Part shown: piece after piece, positions 32,578 through 40,878 of the stretch
Position numbering within the stretch: position 1 is the stretch's first letter
How the letters are laid out: every line of letters starts with the position of its first letter
Assembly (NCBI GenBank): GCA_002393575.1
Contig: DGSN01000006.1
Coordinates: 1 to 42,011 of the forward strand
Reading direction: 5' to 3'
Source of the DNA: Prevotellaceae bacterium UBA4361
GTDB lineage: Bacteria; Bacteroidota; Bacteroidia; Bacteroidales; Bacteroidaceae
Length of the DNA stretch: 42,011 bases
Notes under the pieces: model-generated
Database searches by the model: none
What the model was told of the DNA's origin: nothing
The model's input: the letters and a program-made list of their open reading frames with translations, nothing else
Made by a program: the position numbers and the translations under genes

Positions 32578-32702
32578 TTTGTTAATTCTGGTTTGTTAAT
32601 CGGATTTCATTTGTTAATCCGACATCTTCCTAAAACCCTATTATACAATACTATTATCATTTTTTGTTTGTGAATTTCGATTATTTGATTTGTTAATCCG
32701 AC
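32578..32702. repeat. TTTGTTAATCCGAC repeats at the 3' end of the AlbA_2 gene
   Basis: Copies begin at 32578 (TTTGTTAATTCTG), 32592 (TTTGTTAATCGGA), 32610 (TTTGTTAATCCGAC) and 32689 (TTTGTTAATCCGAC). The last contains the stop codon of the AlbA_2 gene; the others follow it downstream. The remainder of the gap, 32301-32577, shows no gene or clear hairpin. Confidence 0.75.
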
Positions 32703-34369
32703 TTTGCCATTTCCCAATATTTTCTATCAATGACTTTGATGATTCCCTTCTTCTTTAGAGAAGATAGAAGATTGGTGATCTTGTCAAACTTTTGTTGCTT
32801 GGATAGCGTTTCTGGCACTTTGTTTTCCAATAATGTAGTTAACTCTTGACGAGTAGCTTTTCCAAAATTGGTAATATAGTCAATGATGAGCTTTTTGAAA
32901 TAATCATCATCAAAACTCTTGTTCTTAATATATGATGATTTTAGTCCCACATGTTTAGACTGCTTAACAACAGAGAAGGCCAAATAAACATTAGGCTTTC
33001 TACCTTCTACATACTTTTTTCTTCTAAGATATGCGAGGGAATCATCCGAAATATGCTCATGCTTTTGTACTTTATCTAATAAGATAATATCAGCCAGAGT
33101 CAAATTTTGATTGTTGACCAGTATTTTGGCAAAGTTCTCATCTAACACTCTTCCTTCTATCTCACAAATTACAGTCTGTCCACCTAAGTCATACTTTGGC
33201 ATTGGAAAGAAACGCTTCTTTTGTTGCAAATAGAGTTTACGGATGCCACCGCCCTCTGTCTCCACCATTTTCACGTTACGCATGGCTTCCACCAAAAACT
33301 TGTTGCGGTATCTTGATTCAGGAAAATCATTCTCAACCACAGACTCAACGGACAATGGTAGGAATGTACCATAATTCTTAAAACGCAGACGTTCATCTTC
33401 ATATTCTACTACCTCTATTCTCGCTGACAGGCTATAATCCTGATGTGCAATGGCATTACATAAAGGCTCTCTAATGGTGAAGACATCGTAACGTAATAAA
33501 GTGTCAGGGAACATGTTTCCCTCTATTGTATAAGTGTATGTAGCATTCTTTATTTTCCCCGCAACCTCATCTACTGCGAGTATCATAGGAATAGAGAAAA
33601 TACCAAACTCATCATTCTCGTCTGTCCCATTCTTTTTGCGCATCCATCTGATTTTGCAAACAGCAGGCGAAAGGAAGTGCTCACTTTCCTCTCTGCCCAA
33701 GAGGATGATTGTTGAATTTGTGATTTGTCCTTTTATTGTAAGTTTTGCTTTGTTCAAGAATGTTGCATCGTCCCACGCTTTTATTTCTGTTTCTCTTTCA
33801 GGATGCAATTCAATGAATTTCTCCCGGGCTTTGGCAATCGCGCGAGGATCAAGGTCATCAATAGTTGCGTCATGGATAATCTGAGAAGACCAGTCCTTTT
33901 CCACTTCGTCCTGCTCGTCCAGGATGGCGTTTCTGCGAGAATCCGTCAACTCTATTAACGAGTCATCCAGTCTCTGCCATGCCTTGTTATGTGCATAAAC
34001 GGGCTGTCTCTTCATGTGTCTTGGCACATGGATGACCCATACTGTTTTGTGGGTATCTTCCGTATTAAATTCCTCTACGAGCAGACCCTCTGAAGGTAGA
34101 TTGGCACATTGATCAATTAAGCGTAGCCGTGCTTTTTGCACATCGTAGTTGTAGGTATCCGTCCCAACAATTCTCAGTGTCTTGTCCTCAACACCAACAA
34201 CCAAATGTCCACCCTCCATGTTAGCCAATGCCGACACGTAGGAGATGACATCATTTTTCTCATGACCGCTGAAGTCATTCTTTAGGTTCTTGAATTCCTT
34301 CCACTCACAACTCTCGTCCTCTTTCGGGTATTGGTTGATGAGATATTGTTGTAATGCTTGTTCTGTCAT
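32693..34369 (-). CDS. AlbA_2 (Schlafen-type) / RecG-C-like ATP-binding protein
   Basis: A 558-residue cytosolic protein. The N-terminal AlbA_2 putative DNA-binding domain (about 15-140) contains ESCEWKEFKN and NMEGGHLVVGVEDK. The middle (about 290-400) is the HATPase-like fold found in 'RecG-like' AlbA_2 proteins: FTIREPLCNAIAHQDYS, RLRFKNYGTFLPL, FPESRYRNKFLVEAM and EGGGIRKLY. The C-terminal region (about 430-555) has two winged-helix-like stretches. Such proteins commonly ride with restriction-modification loci and probably regulate or assist them; the mechanism is not known. It follows the Mrr-like gene by 64 bp. The 3' end is embedded in TTTGTTAATCCGAC repeats. Confidence 0.85.
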   Translation of the reverse strand: MTEQALQQYLINQYPKEDESCEWKEFKNLKNDFSGHEKNDVISYVSALANMEGGHLVVGVEDKTLRIVGTDTYNYDVQKARLRLIDQCANLPSEGLLVEEFNTEDTHKTVWVIHVPRHMKRQPVYAHNKAWQRLDDSLIELTDSRRNAILDEQDEVEKDWSSQIIHDATIDDLDPRAIAKAREKFIELHPERETEIKAWDDATFLNKAKLTIKGQITNSTIILLGREESEHFLSPAVCKIRWMRKKNGTDENDEFGIFSIPMILAVDEVAGKIKNATYTYTIEGNMFPDTLLRYDVFTIREPLCNAIAHQDYSLSARIEVVEYEDERLRFKNYGTFLPLSVESVVENDFPESRYRNKFLVEAMRNVKMVETEGGGIRKLYLQQKKRFFPMPKYDLGGQTVICEIEGRVLDENFAKILVNNQNLTLADIILLDKVQKHEHISDDSLAYLRRKKYVEGRKPNVYLAFSVVKQSKHVGLKSSYIKNKSFDDDYFKKLIIDYITNFGKATRQELTTLLENKVPETLSKQQKFDKITNLLSSLKKKGIIKVIDRKYWEMAKSD

Positions 34370-34433
34370 TCTTTATACGTTTGTTTATCTGACCTTTTAA
34401 AATAACGTCTATTTCAATAAAATACTAACTATT

Positions 34434-35498
34434 TCATTTTTCTTTAATACTTTTGTTCTTTCTTTGAAATTCATCGAAAAGCATATTGCAATATGGAATA
34501 TCTACAGGCTTACATTCCATAAAGTCGACCTTTGTCTTTCTGTTTTTAAAATAACTTCGCAAAAATGGAGTGTTGTTAAACATAAAATCACAAACTATGA
34601 CAGGATAATCTGAACGCTCATCTCCTTCTTCCATAATGTCTACGATGCAGTAATAAGGGATAAGAACTGTATGGTCTGCACGTACATCAAATTCATTTTC
34701 CATAAGTATCTCATCATTTTCTATCTTTCGCCAACATCTGGTGTTAGTGTTAATCGCTATTCTAAAATCAATCCAGTAACAATCAAAGAATTCAATACCA
34801 ACCTCTGTTAATTGGAAAAAGCATATTTGGCAAAATCTAGCTTCATCGCCATAGGGGTCATCCACATCATTAATAGAGCGTATCAGAGCCTTTGTATATT
34901 TGAACTGCAAAGAAGGGTCTTCAGCAATTCTCATTCGTGTATTATGATTCCAGTCTATTTTTCGCAATAGTTTTTTCTGTATTTCTTTTTTCATCTTATT
35001 GCCCTGAAGAACCTTTTCCTTATTCAAGTTGTTCCATTCTCCCGGACCAAAATATTTGGAGAGTAAATCCTTATGTCTGCTCCAAAGCATTGCCTCCAAT
35101 GTGGAGGCAGTCCATATCACAGCATTCTTAAAACCTAAACTTTCAGAATATTCATCGAAAGCATTATTCGCTTTTTTAGACACCTCACAGGCCACAACAA
35201 GAAGAATGTTTCCCCCATGGGTGTCGTCGTTTTTTGAAACAATTTTGTCAACAACGGTTTTTATTTCCGATTCAGAAATAGACACGTATCTCTTACATTG
35301 ACAAAACCATTTTTCACAATTACTATCTTCACAGAAGATGTCTATACCATCATCAGCACCACTTCTACCAAAATTATCAATACGTTTCCAGACTTCTTTC
35401 CTATAAAGAAGTTCATACGCCAAATCTTCAAATCGATGCGGTTCTAAATCCTCGAAATGAAGTCTATTTGTAGTTCGTGTAGGGTTGTGCATAATCAT
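34434..35498 (-). CDS. Mrr-like restriction endonuclease, coupled to the R-M-S gene
   Basis: A 354-residue protein. The N-terminal region (about 15-150) is an Mrr-type PD-(D/E)XK nuclease: HRFEDLAYELL (E24), GADDGIDIF (D50/D53) and WFCQCKRY (Q67, K69), then GGNILLVVACEVSKKA and AVIWTASTLEAML as in Mrr_cat proteins. The C-terminal 200 residues match nothing I know and may recognise a target. Its ATG overlaps the TGA of the R-M-S gene as ATGA, so translation is coupled and the two products are needed together. Mrr enzymes usually cut methylated DNA, which makes pairing with an active methyltransferase notable. Confidence 0.8.
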   Translation of the reverse strand: MIMHNPTRTTNRLHFEDLEPHRFEDLAYELLYRKEVWKRIDNFGRSGADDGIDIFCEDSNCEKWFCQCKRYVSISESEIKTVVDKIVSKNDDTHGGNILLVVACEVSKKANNAFDEYSESLGFKNAVIWTASTLEAMLWSRHKDLLSKYFGPGEWNNLNKEKVLQGNKMKKEIQKKLLRKIDWNHNTRMRIAEDPSLQFKYTKALIRSINDVDDPYGDEARFCQICFFQLTEVGIEFFDCYWIDFRIAINTNTRCWRKIENDEILMENEFDVRADHTVLIPYYCIVDIMEEGDERSDYPVIVCDFMFNNTPFLRSYFKNRKTKVDFMECKPVDIPYCNMLFDEFQRKNKSIKEK

Positions 35499-38400
35499 TT
35501 CAGATACTTGTCAAGAATTGCTTGCTTTTGTTTTGGTACCGTCTGTTTTTCCACCTTGAGAGAAATAAGTTCCATGTCTAAATCTGCAAAAGCCTTAGAC
35601 AATTTTTGCTGCTCTTCCAGCGAGGGCAAACGCAGCTCATAATTTTCTATATGTTCTTTCTTACCTCTTGGCATCTTTAACCCCTTAACGTCTTCCATGA
35701 TATAATCGAAGAAATCACTATTCCGTAGAAGATAATATAAAAAAGTTGAATCTACTATTTTATCATCATTACAACGCAACACCAAAACATCAGGATTGCA
35801 TCCACCATCACGGTCTGCCAACCACATTTTCTTTAAGTATGGTCGTATATTAGATAGTAAAATATCTCCTTTGCGATACTTGATAATGCTTTGAACCTCT
35901 GGTTCCCCATTATAAGACCTTACTCCTTCACAATTTTGCAGCATATTGTCTGTAGAAATAAAAGACTCAGGAACAATGTAGTTATAAGAGATTCGGTCAG
36001 TTACAAACGACATAATATCTTTCAACCGTTTGGAATCACCTGTTACATTGTATCTTAAATCTTCCATTTCTTCCATTATTTCATACATTCTAGCTTCACA
36101 TACCTTTTGTGCTTCATCAATTGTTTGGCACTCTTCATAAATTGTTTCAAGAATTTCCTGCGGAACATCAGGTATAGGCATTTGGGCGTAAAAGTATTCT
36201 GGAACTCTACGGTGTCCACTTGCTCCTGTCTCATTTGAGGTAGCGATATTCCTAATAAAATCACGATTCAAATACTCCAAGATGAACTTGGCTTGTTCCT
36301 TACTTTTGCCACGAATAACATGGAATTCCGTGCTGCCCAGTCCTAAACCATTGGTTAAACCTGTTGCCAAACCGCATTTGCCATTCTCCATGGATGGAGA
36401 TATCTTTGCTATAAGTACATCATTTTCTTTAAAATAAGTATAGCCGCCATCCGACAACTCTGCAATCGTTTTATCCTCCTTAACATCTATTTTTCCAAAA
36501 CCAAGCGACGCCATCTCTACAAATGAGACAACTGTATCTTTTGCAACATCGCGTATTTCTTCTTTTGAAGGATTTATTATATCGCAATAATTTTTTAATT
36601 TAATGATAGGATAATGACTTTGTACTTCTACCTTTAGTGAGACATTATTTTTTAGTTCTTTTTTAAATGCAGTAGACTTAAAGTCCAACATCTCGACAAG
36701 ATTTCCTAATGTCACATAATTCTCAAGTCCATCTGGGATTTCAATATCTTCCCCTAAGAAATTTTTACGAATTATAGAATTTATTTTTTGCTCATCACTA
36801 AGATTTGCAGGATTGAAAAGCGGTGTGACAATACCATTGATACCACGTATTTGCTGCATAGTGTCATCATCTTCTGCGTTACCATCTTCCTCCTCATCCT
36901 CGCCAGATTGCTTGTTTTTCTTTACATGCAAGTATTTGATGCCTTCATTGCCTTTTGTATCACTCCATTCATAGCCAAGGAATTTCTTTCCTTCATTCGT
37001 TCCAGAAGGCATATTAACAAGCACAACAGGACATGAAGCATTATATGCCAGGATAAAATAATAGACCTTGTCCTTTTCTATTTCCTTTACAAAAGAATAA
37101 AATGCATCATTAGCGATAAGATTACGCTCTGCTTCTGACAATCGTTTGAATGTTGCAGTTTTCTCTTTGGCCTTGTACTTCGTTCTGATTATCTTCGCCT
37201 CTCTGCATACTCCCTTCATAGCGTTACGCTGATTGCCAAAAAATGAGTCATGATAGTTTTGTACAATCTCCGTGTTTCCTAATCCATCAGGAATAATGCC
37301 ATTCAAGAACTGCTTATAATCCTCCATATCATATCCCATGTGCTTACAATAGGCATTTAACAGTTCGATATCCTTATAGACATCGTCCGCCTCATGCCAA
37401 TTGCCAAACCAACACTCTACCCGGTTATAATAGTGCTCTGCTTCTGGAGTGTTTGTTTCCTTGCGTCGTAAAAATAATGTTATAGTACTTGTATTGGTTT
37501 TCCCGAAAGTGTTCTTGTCAAATTTTGTTAATGATATAATATCGAAATTCTTTAGAATTATCTCTCGCGCATGTGTATAAATACCGTCTTTTGTTAAAAC
37601 GGAGACAGGAAGAACGATACCAGCGACACCTCCTGCCTTCATGAGTTGTGCAGAGCGCTCCATAAAGAAAGTTTCAATAGCATTATTCTTATCGAGGTTA
37701 ATGTCTTTGTTATATAAAGAATAACTTTTGCGCTCTTTTTCAGAAAGGGTCTCCAAGAATCCTGATACAGCATAAGGAGGATTGGCTACCAATACACTGA
37801 ATGTGCCATCTTTTACTTCTTTGATATGCGTGAGGGCGTCTGCATAAATAACATTCGTATCATCATGGCCATACATAAAGGCTGAAACCTTTGTTACCTT
37901 CGACAAACGGTATTCCTTCTCTATTCCTATGGTGTGTGCATAATAATCACTAAGCGGGATGTCAGGATGATACTTTTTCGCAAACTCAGCAATACGGAAA
38001 TCATATTCTGTTAGGAAGTGGCCTGCGCCACATGCGTAGTCTATCGCGTATGGAGCAGTGGGACTTTCTTCAATGATTTTTTCCAATGGTAATGCTGATA
38101 CAATAAAACGCACAATGGGCATTGGAGTAAAGAACTGGCCTTCGTTCTGTTTGACGCCTTTATTCAGGAATCCTTCAAAGAGGTCACCAAGCAGTTGATT
38201 CTGATTGGAGTCATCAGGTTGGCTTTCATCCTCTTTGACTACACGTAAGCGGATATCCTGCAACATCTTTACCACTTTACGCAATATCTCGGCATTCTGT
38301 TTAAATAGCCGCTTATTATGAACACTTATGAAAGAAAAATCGTTGTCAGAGAAAAACTTCAACTGGCGGAAATAATCTTTTATCCGCCGTTTTGTTGCAT

Positions 38401-39448
38401 CCAAGTCATTCAGAACCCATCGAAATGCCCTATCTATCTCACCTTCCTCAATGTACGTAACATCTTCATGCAGGAATTTATACATGCCATCACGGTATAG
38501 CCTTTGTAGCCTGTCCTGCAGTAAGAAATCATCATCGTATGATTTTCCTTTCCAATAAAAGTGCAAATCATTAGGATTGTTTGTTTCATCAACAATTTTT
38601 GCAAGAAAAAGATTGACCAATTTGTCGAATGCGTTTTCATGACTGCCTACATTATGTTGGCGTAGAATTACGGCAAACTCATTATATTTCTTCTTGATTT
38701 CTTCAGTATCAACGGGACGCAAGTCATCTTTCGCGTTAAGCCTCTTATTACTAATTCCGAAAGTTGGCACTTCATCTTCAAAAGCGCCACGGGTCATGCT
38801 ATCATATTCGTAAGTCTCAGCCCACACATGAAAGAAATCTTCATAGGATCCATTATCGGCTGATACTTTCGCAAAACTCAACACATCTGCATCCTGTATT
38901 TGTTCTTCATTATCAGTCATTTTAATAAGTTGATAATCTCGTTTCAACTTACCATCTACAAAGTCTGAACAATACAGGCAAAGATATTGAGCTTTACGAT
39001 AAGAATTATAATAGCGGAAGAGTTGCCCTCCATCCCTTTTTACCTTTTTCCACTCGTCATCGTAATCATCCCCTGCATTTTTACATTCAATGAGCATATA
39101 TGGCACATTGTCATTGTTACGGACAAGGATGTCACAATAGAAATTTGAATCTTGACGACCACCAGGAGTCATTGGTTCTAACACAATTTGGGAGGGGTTG
39201 TAGCCAATTTGTAACAACCTACATACACATTCGAAGACCACAAAAAACTCTGGCTTAGAAAAGTTTTGGCTTGTTTTACGGTCTGCATGGATTTCAGGAG
39301 TATATATAAACCTTTCATTAGCAAAATCCACAGAAACAGTTGCACCTACCTCATTATAATGACGCTCCAATACTTCGTACATAGAATTGGGGCTATTCTT
39401 AAAGCCAAGTTTTTCTAACAACTGCTTCAAATTATCTTTCGTAATCAT
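35495..39448 (-). CDS. Single-chain restriction-modification-specificity enzyme (type IIG/IIB-like)
   Basis: A 1317-residue enzyme combining all three restriction functions. Residues 60-150 form an HsdR-N-like nuclease: D106 (YCDILVR), E121 and K123 (IECKNAG), then GGQLFRYY. A helical linker (about 240-430) leads to the adenine-N6 methylase: QFFTP (438-442), motif I DYACGAGHF (470-478) and motif IV NPPY (556-559). After an acidic insert (GEDEEEDGNAEDDD), two HsdS-like recognition halves follow, about 960-1140 (PIIKLKNYCDI...MPIPDVPQE) and 1160-1310 (KGDILLSNIRPYL...LRLPSLEEQQKL). There is no helicase. The layout and size recall the AloI/PpiI/TstI group, which cut on both sides of a bipartite site. 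Preceded by an XRE remnant and coupled to the Mrr-like gene. Confidence 0.88.
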   Translation of the reverse strand: MITKDNLKQLLEKLGFKNSPNSMYEVLERHYNEVGATVSVDFANERFIYTPEIHADRKTSQNFSKPEFFVVFECVCRLLQIGYNPSQIVLEPMTPGGRQDSNFYCDILVRNNDNVPYMLIECKNAGDDYDDEWKKVKRDGGQLFRYYNSYRKAQYLCLYCSDFVDGKLKRDYQLIKMTDNEEQIQDADVLSFAKVSADNGSYEDFFHVWAETYEYDSMTRGAFEDEVPTFGISNKRLNAKDDLRPVDTEEIKKKYNEFAVILRQHNVGSHENAFDKLVNLFLAKIVDETNNPNDLHFYWKGKSYDDDFLLQDRLQRLYRDGMYKFLHEDVTYIEEGEIDRAFRWVLNDLDATKRRIKDYFRQLKFFSDNDFSFISVHNKRLFKQNAEILRKVVKMLQDIRLRVVKEDESQPDDSNQNQLLGDLFEGFLNKGVKQNEGQFFTPMPIVRFIVSALPLEKIIEESPTAPYAIDYACGAGHFLTEYDFRIAEFAKKYHPDIPLSDYYAHTIGIEKEYRLSKVTKVSAFMYGHDDTNVIYADALTHIKEVKDGTFSVLVANPPYAVSGFLETLSEKERKSYSLYNKDINLDKNNAIETFFMERSAQLMKAGGVAGIVLPVSVLTKDGIYTHAREIILKNFDIISLTKFDKNTFGKTNTSTITLFLRRKETNTPEAEHYYNRVECWFGNWHEADDVYKDIELLNAYCKHMGYDMEDYKQFLNGIIPDGLGNTEIVQNYHDSFFGNQRNAMKGVCREAKIIRTKYKAKEKTATFKRLSEAERNLIANDAFYSFVKEIEKDKVYYFILAYNASCPVVLVNMPSGTNEGKKFLGYEWSDTKGNEGIKYLHVKKNKQSGEDEEEDGNAEDDDTMQQIRGINGIVTPLFNPANLSDEQKINSIIRKNFLGEDIEIPDGLENYVTLGNLVEMLDFKSTAFKKELKNNVSLKVEVQSHYPIIKLKNYCDIINPSKEEIRDVAKDTVVSFVEMASLGFGKIDVKEDKTIAELSDGGYTYFKENDVLIAKISPSMENGKCGLATGLTNGLGLGSTEFHVIRGKSKEQAKFILEYLNRDFIRNIATSNETGASGHRRVPEYFYAQMPIPDVPQEILETIYEECQTIDEAQKVCEARMYEIMEEMEDLRYNVTGDSKRLKDIMSFVTDRISYNYIVPESFISTDNMLQNCEGVRSYNGEPEVQSIIKYRKGDILLSNIRPYLKKMWLADRDGGCNPDVLVLRCNDDKIVDSTFLYYLLRNSDFFDYIMEDVKGLKMPRGKKEHIENYELRLPSLEEQQKLSKAFADLDMELISLKVEKQTVPKQKQAILDKYLK

Positions 39449-39514
39449 ATTTGCTTTCTTAATTAATTAATCCTGTAATTTTCCCGTGTTACCCACAAAG
39501 AGTGTTGTAGTTGC

Positions 39515-39750
39515 TTAATAACTCAAAAAGAGGGGGTGTTTCATTTGATTTTTATTTATCCTTACCAATTCTGTCAGTTCCACTTCAAGATGCTTTGAGA
39601 TTTTGAGGACTGTTTCCATTGTAGGTTGGCAGTCAATGGTGCAACATTTTGACAACGTAGAAGGTGCACACCCCAACTGTTCAGCCAACCATTTATTGGT
39701 TCTTTCTTCTCTACAAGCACTGCTTTGATACGATTGATTTCTTTGTCCAT
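39515..39750 (-). pseudogene. Frameshifted XRE regulator (putative control protein)
   Basis: The start MDKEINRIKAVLVEKK (from 39750) lies in one frame and the rest, RTNKWLAEQLGCAPSTLSK to ELVRINKNQ, in another. Restoring a single A in the AAGAAAG run near 39705 gives the continuous EKKRTNKWLAEQLG typical of small Bacteroidetes XRE regulators. The usual tryptophan after SLSK-like STLSK is also changed to cysteine. It sits 66 bp upstream of the R-M-S gene on the same strand, where a controller would be expected. Either the gene is inactive or the base is missing through sequencing error; a -1 ribosomal slip is a less likely option. Confidence 0.75.
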
Positions 39751-39774
39751 GATTGATTTCTCTTGTTCTTGGTA

Positions 39775-39782
39775 CAAAGTTA
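39775..39782 (-). promoter_or_regulatory. -7 element for the island operon
   Basis: TAACTTTG on the minus strand, 25 bp before the XRE start. It probably drives the regulator remnant and the R-M-S, Mrr-like and AlbA_2 genes. The surrounding gtacaaagttac is shared with the yidC promoter. Confidence 0.55.
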
Positions 39783-39844
39783 CTCATTTTCTTAGAAAGA
39801 ACACTTAAAAGGTTCGTTTATTTAGCAAATAATCACATTATTAT

Positions 39845-39878
39845 GCTGACATAAATGCCATATTTTGAAGAATTAACG
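39845..39878. repeat. Right 34-bp direct repeat of the defence island
   Basis: Same orientation as 32267-32300, 32 of 34 bases identical, with 22 consecutive matching bases at its right end. It lies 77 bp before the sigma-factor start. Confidence 0.85.
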
Positions 39879-39954
39879 AAAAATTCATCCTTCATGCAAC
39901 CTTTTGCACCCTTCTTACGTTTATATATCCGAAAGCAATCACGAAAACGTACAA

Positions 39955-40458
39955 ATGAACCGAGAATTATTCACCCAACTCGTCCGTAAAGAGCTGTCTG
40001 GCTTGCGTCGCTTCCTTATGGCGGCATGCAGTGGCAATGGCGATGAGGCAGACGACGTGGCACAGGAGGCTCTGATGAAAGCTTACGTGGCATCATCAAG
40101 TTTCGAGGATGAGGCGGGTTTCTCGGCTTGGATCTACAGGATTGCCTGCAACTGCCTGATAGACCATCAGCGCAAACAGTCAACACGAGGCATCTCCATA
40201 GACATCAACAAGGCTAATGATGTGGCTGCAAGCTCACATACCGATGATGCCTTCATCTATCAGGACCTCTATCGCGCTATCAACGGACTGGGGATAAGAG
40301 AACGCACTGCTGTACTCCTCTTCTACATGGAGGACCGCCCCATCAAGGAAATCTCCACTATCATGAACGTGGCTGAGGGTACGGTGAAAGCCTATCTCTC
40401 TCGCGGACGTGAACACTTGCGAACCAAGTTATTAAACAATCAATCTCGACAGTTATGA
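39955..40458 (+). CDS. ECF-type RNA polymerase sigma factor
   Basis: A 167-residue sigma-70 factor of the extracytoplasmic-function type. Region 2 (about 5-75) contains LSGLRRFLMAACSGNGDEADDVAQEALMKAY and FSAWIYRIACNCLIDHQRK. Region 4 (about 115-162) contains ERTAVLLFYMEDRPIKEISTIMNVAEGTVKAYLSRGREHLRTKL. The ATG at 39955 gives the usual short N-terminus; an upstream in-frame TTG at 39904 would add 17 residues unlike the family. Its TGA overlaps the next ATG by 4 bp (ATGA). The three genes to 41970 form one operon, probably self-activated. Confidence 0.94.
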   Translation: MNRELFTQLVRKELSGLRRFLMAACSGNGDEADDVAQEALMKAYVASSSFEDEAGFSAWIYRIACNCLIDHQRKQSTRGISIDINKANDVAASSHTDDAFIYQDLYRAINGLGIRERTAVLLFYMEDRPIKEISTIMNVAEGTVKAYLSRGREHLRTKLLNNQSRQL

Positions 40459-40820
40459 AAGACCAAGAACTAAAAGACATATTTCATGCTTATCAACCTA
40501 AGTTGAGTGATGAGGATGCGTTTATGAACAAGCTCTCGGAGCAAATGGATGCCATGGACGAGAAGCGGCAAGCGAACATTGTTCCTTTGCATCGCAATTA
40601 CCTACCATGGGTGGTTGGCATAGCTGCAGCAGTCGTTGCGGTTGTCATGTTGGTGAAAGAGCTATCAACGCCTACTGCCCAGCCAGACGTTAAATCCAGC
40701 CTGGTAAAATACAATGATGATAGCTATTCCCTGTTTTTCAACCACTCCACCTACGATGACATTGTCAACGAGATAGAAACAAGTGGAAGGCAGTTGGAGC
40801 AGGCTATCGCACAATTATAA
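40455..40820 (+). CDS. Single-pass membrane protein, possible anti-sigma factor
   Basis: A 121-residue protein with a cytoplasmic N-terminus (1-48, charged helices), one membrane segment (about 49-67, YLPWVVGIAAAVVAVVMLV) and a 54-residue outer part. Position and topology fit an anti-sigma factor of the upstream ECF sigma, with translational coupling through ATGA. It has no cysteine and so lacks the zinc-binding ZAS motif of the main anti-sigma class. The call is by context, not homology. Confidence 0.7.
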   Translation: MKDQELKDIFHAYQPKLSDEDAFMNKLSEQMDAMDEKRQANIVPLHRNYLPWVVGIAAAVVAVVMLVKELSTPTAQPDVKSSLVKYNDDSYSLFFNHSTYDDIVNEIETSGRQLEQAIAQL

Positions 40821-40878
40821 ACAAAGTAGAAAGACGTCTTGCTATATTCATACATTCTATTTCAAAATCAAAAAAACA

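Larger units (their letters stand above)
32267..39878. mobile_element. Defence island bounded by direct repeats
   Basis: A 7.6-kb block, visibly more AT-rich than the DNA on both sides and free of the genome's word repeats. It holds four minus-strand genes (XRE remnant, R-M-S enzyme, Mrr-like nuclease, AlbA_2 protein) between 34-bp direct repeats. Removing it would place yidC and the ECF sigma operon back to back. No integrase or transposase gene is present, so movement would need help in trans or homologous recombination. The island call is inference from composition, repeats and content. Confidence 0.6.
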
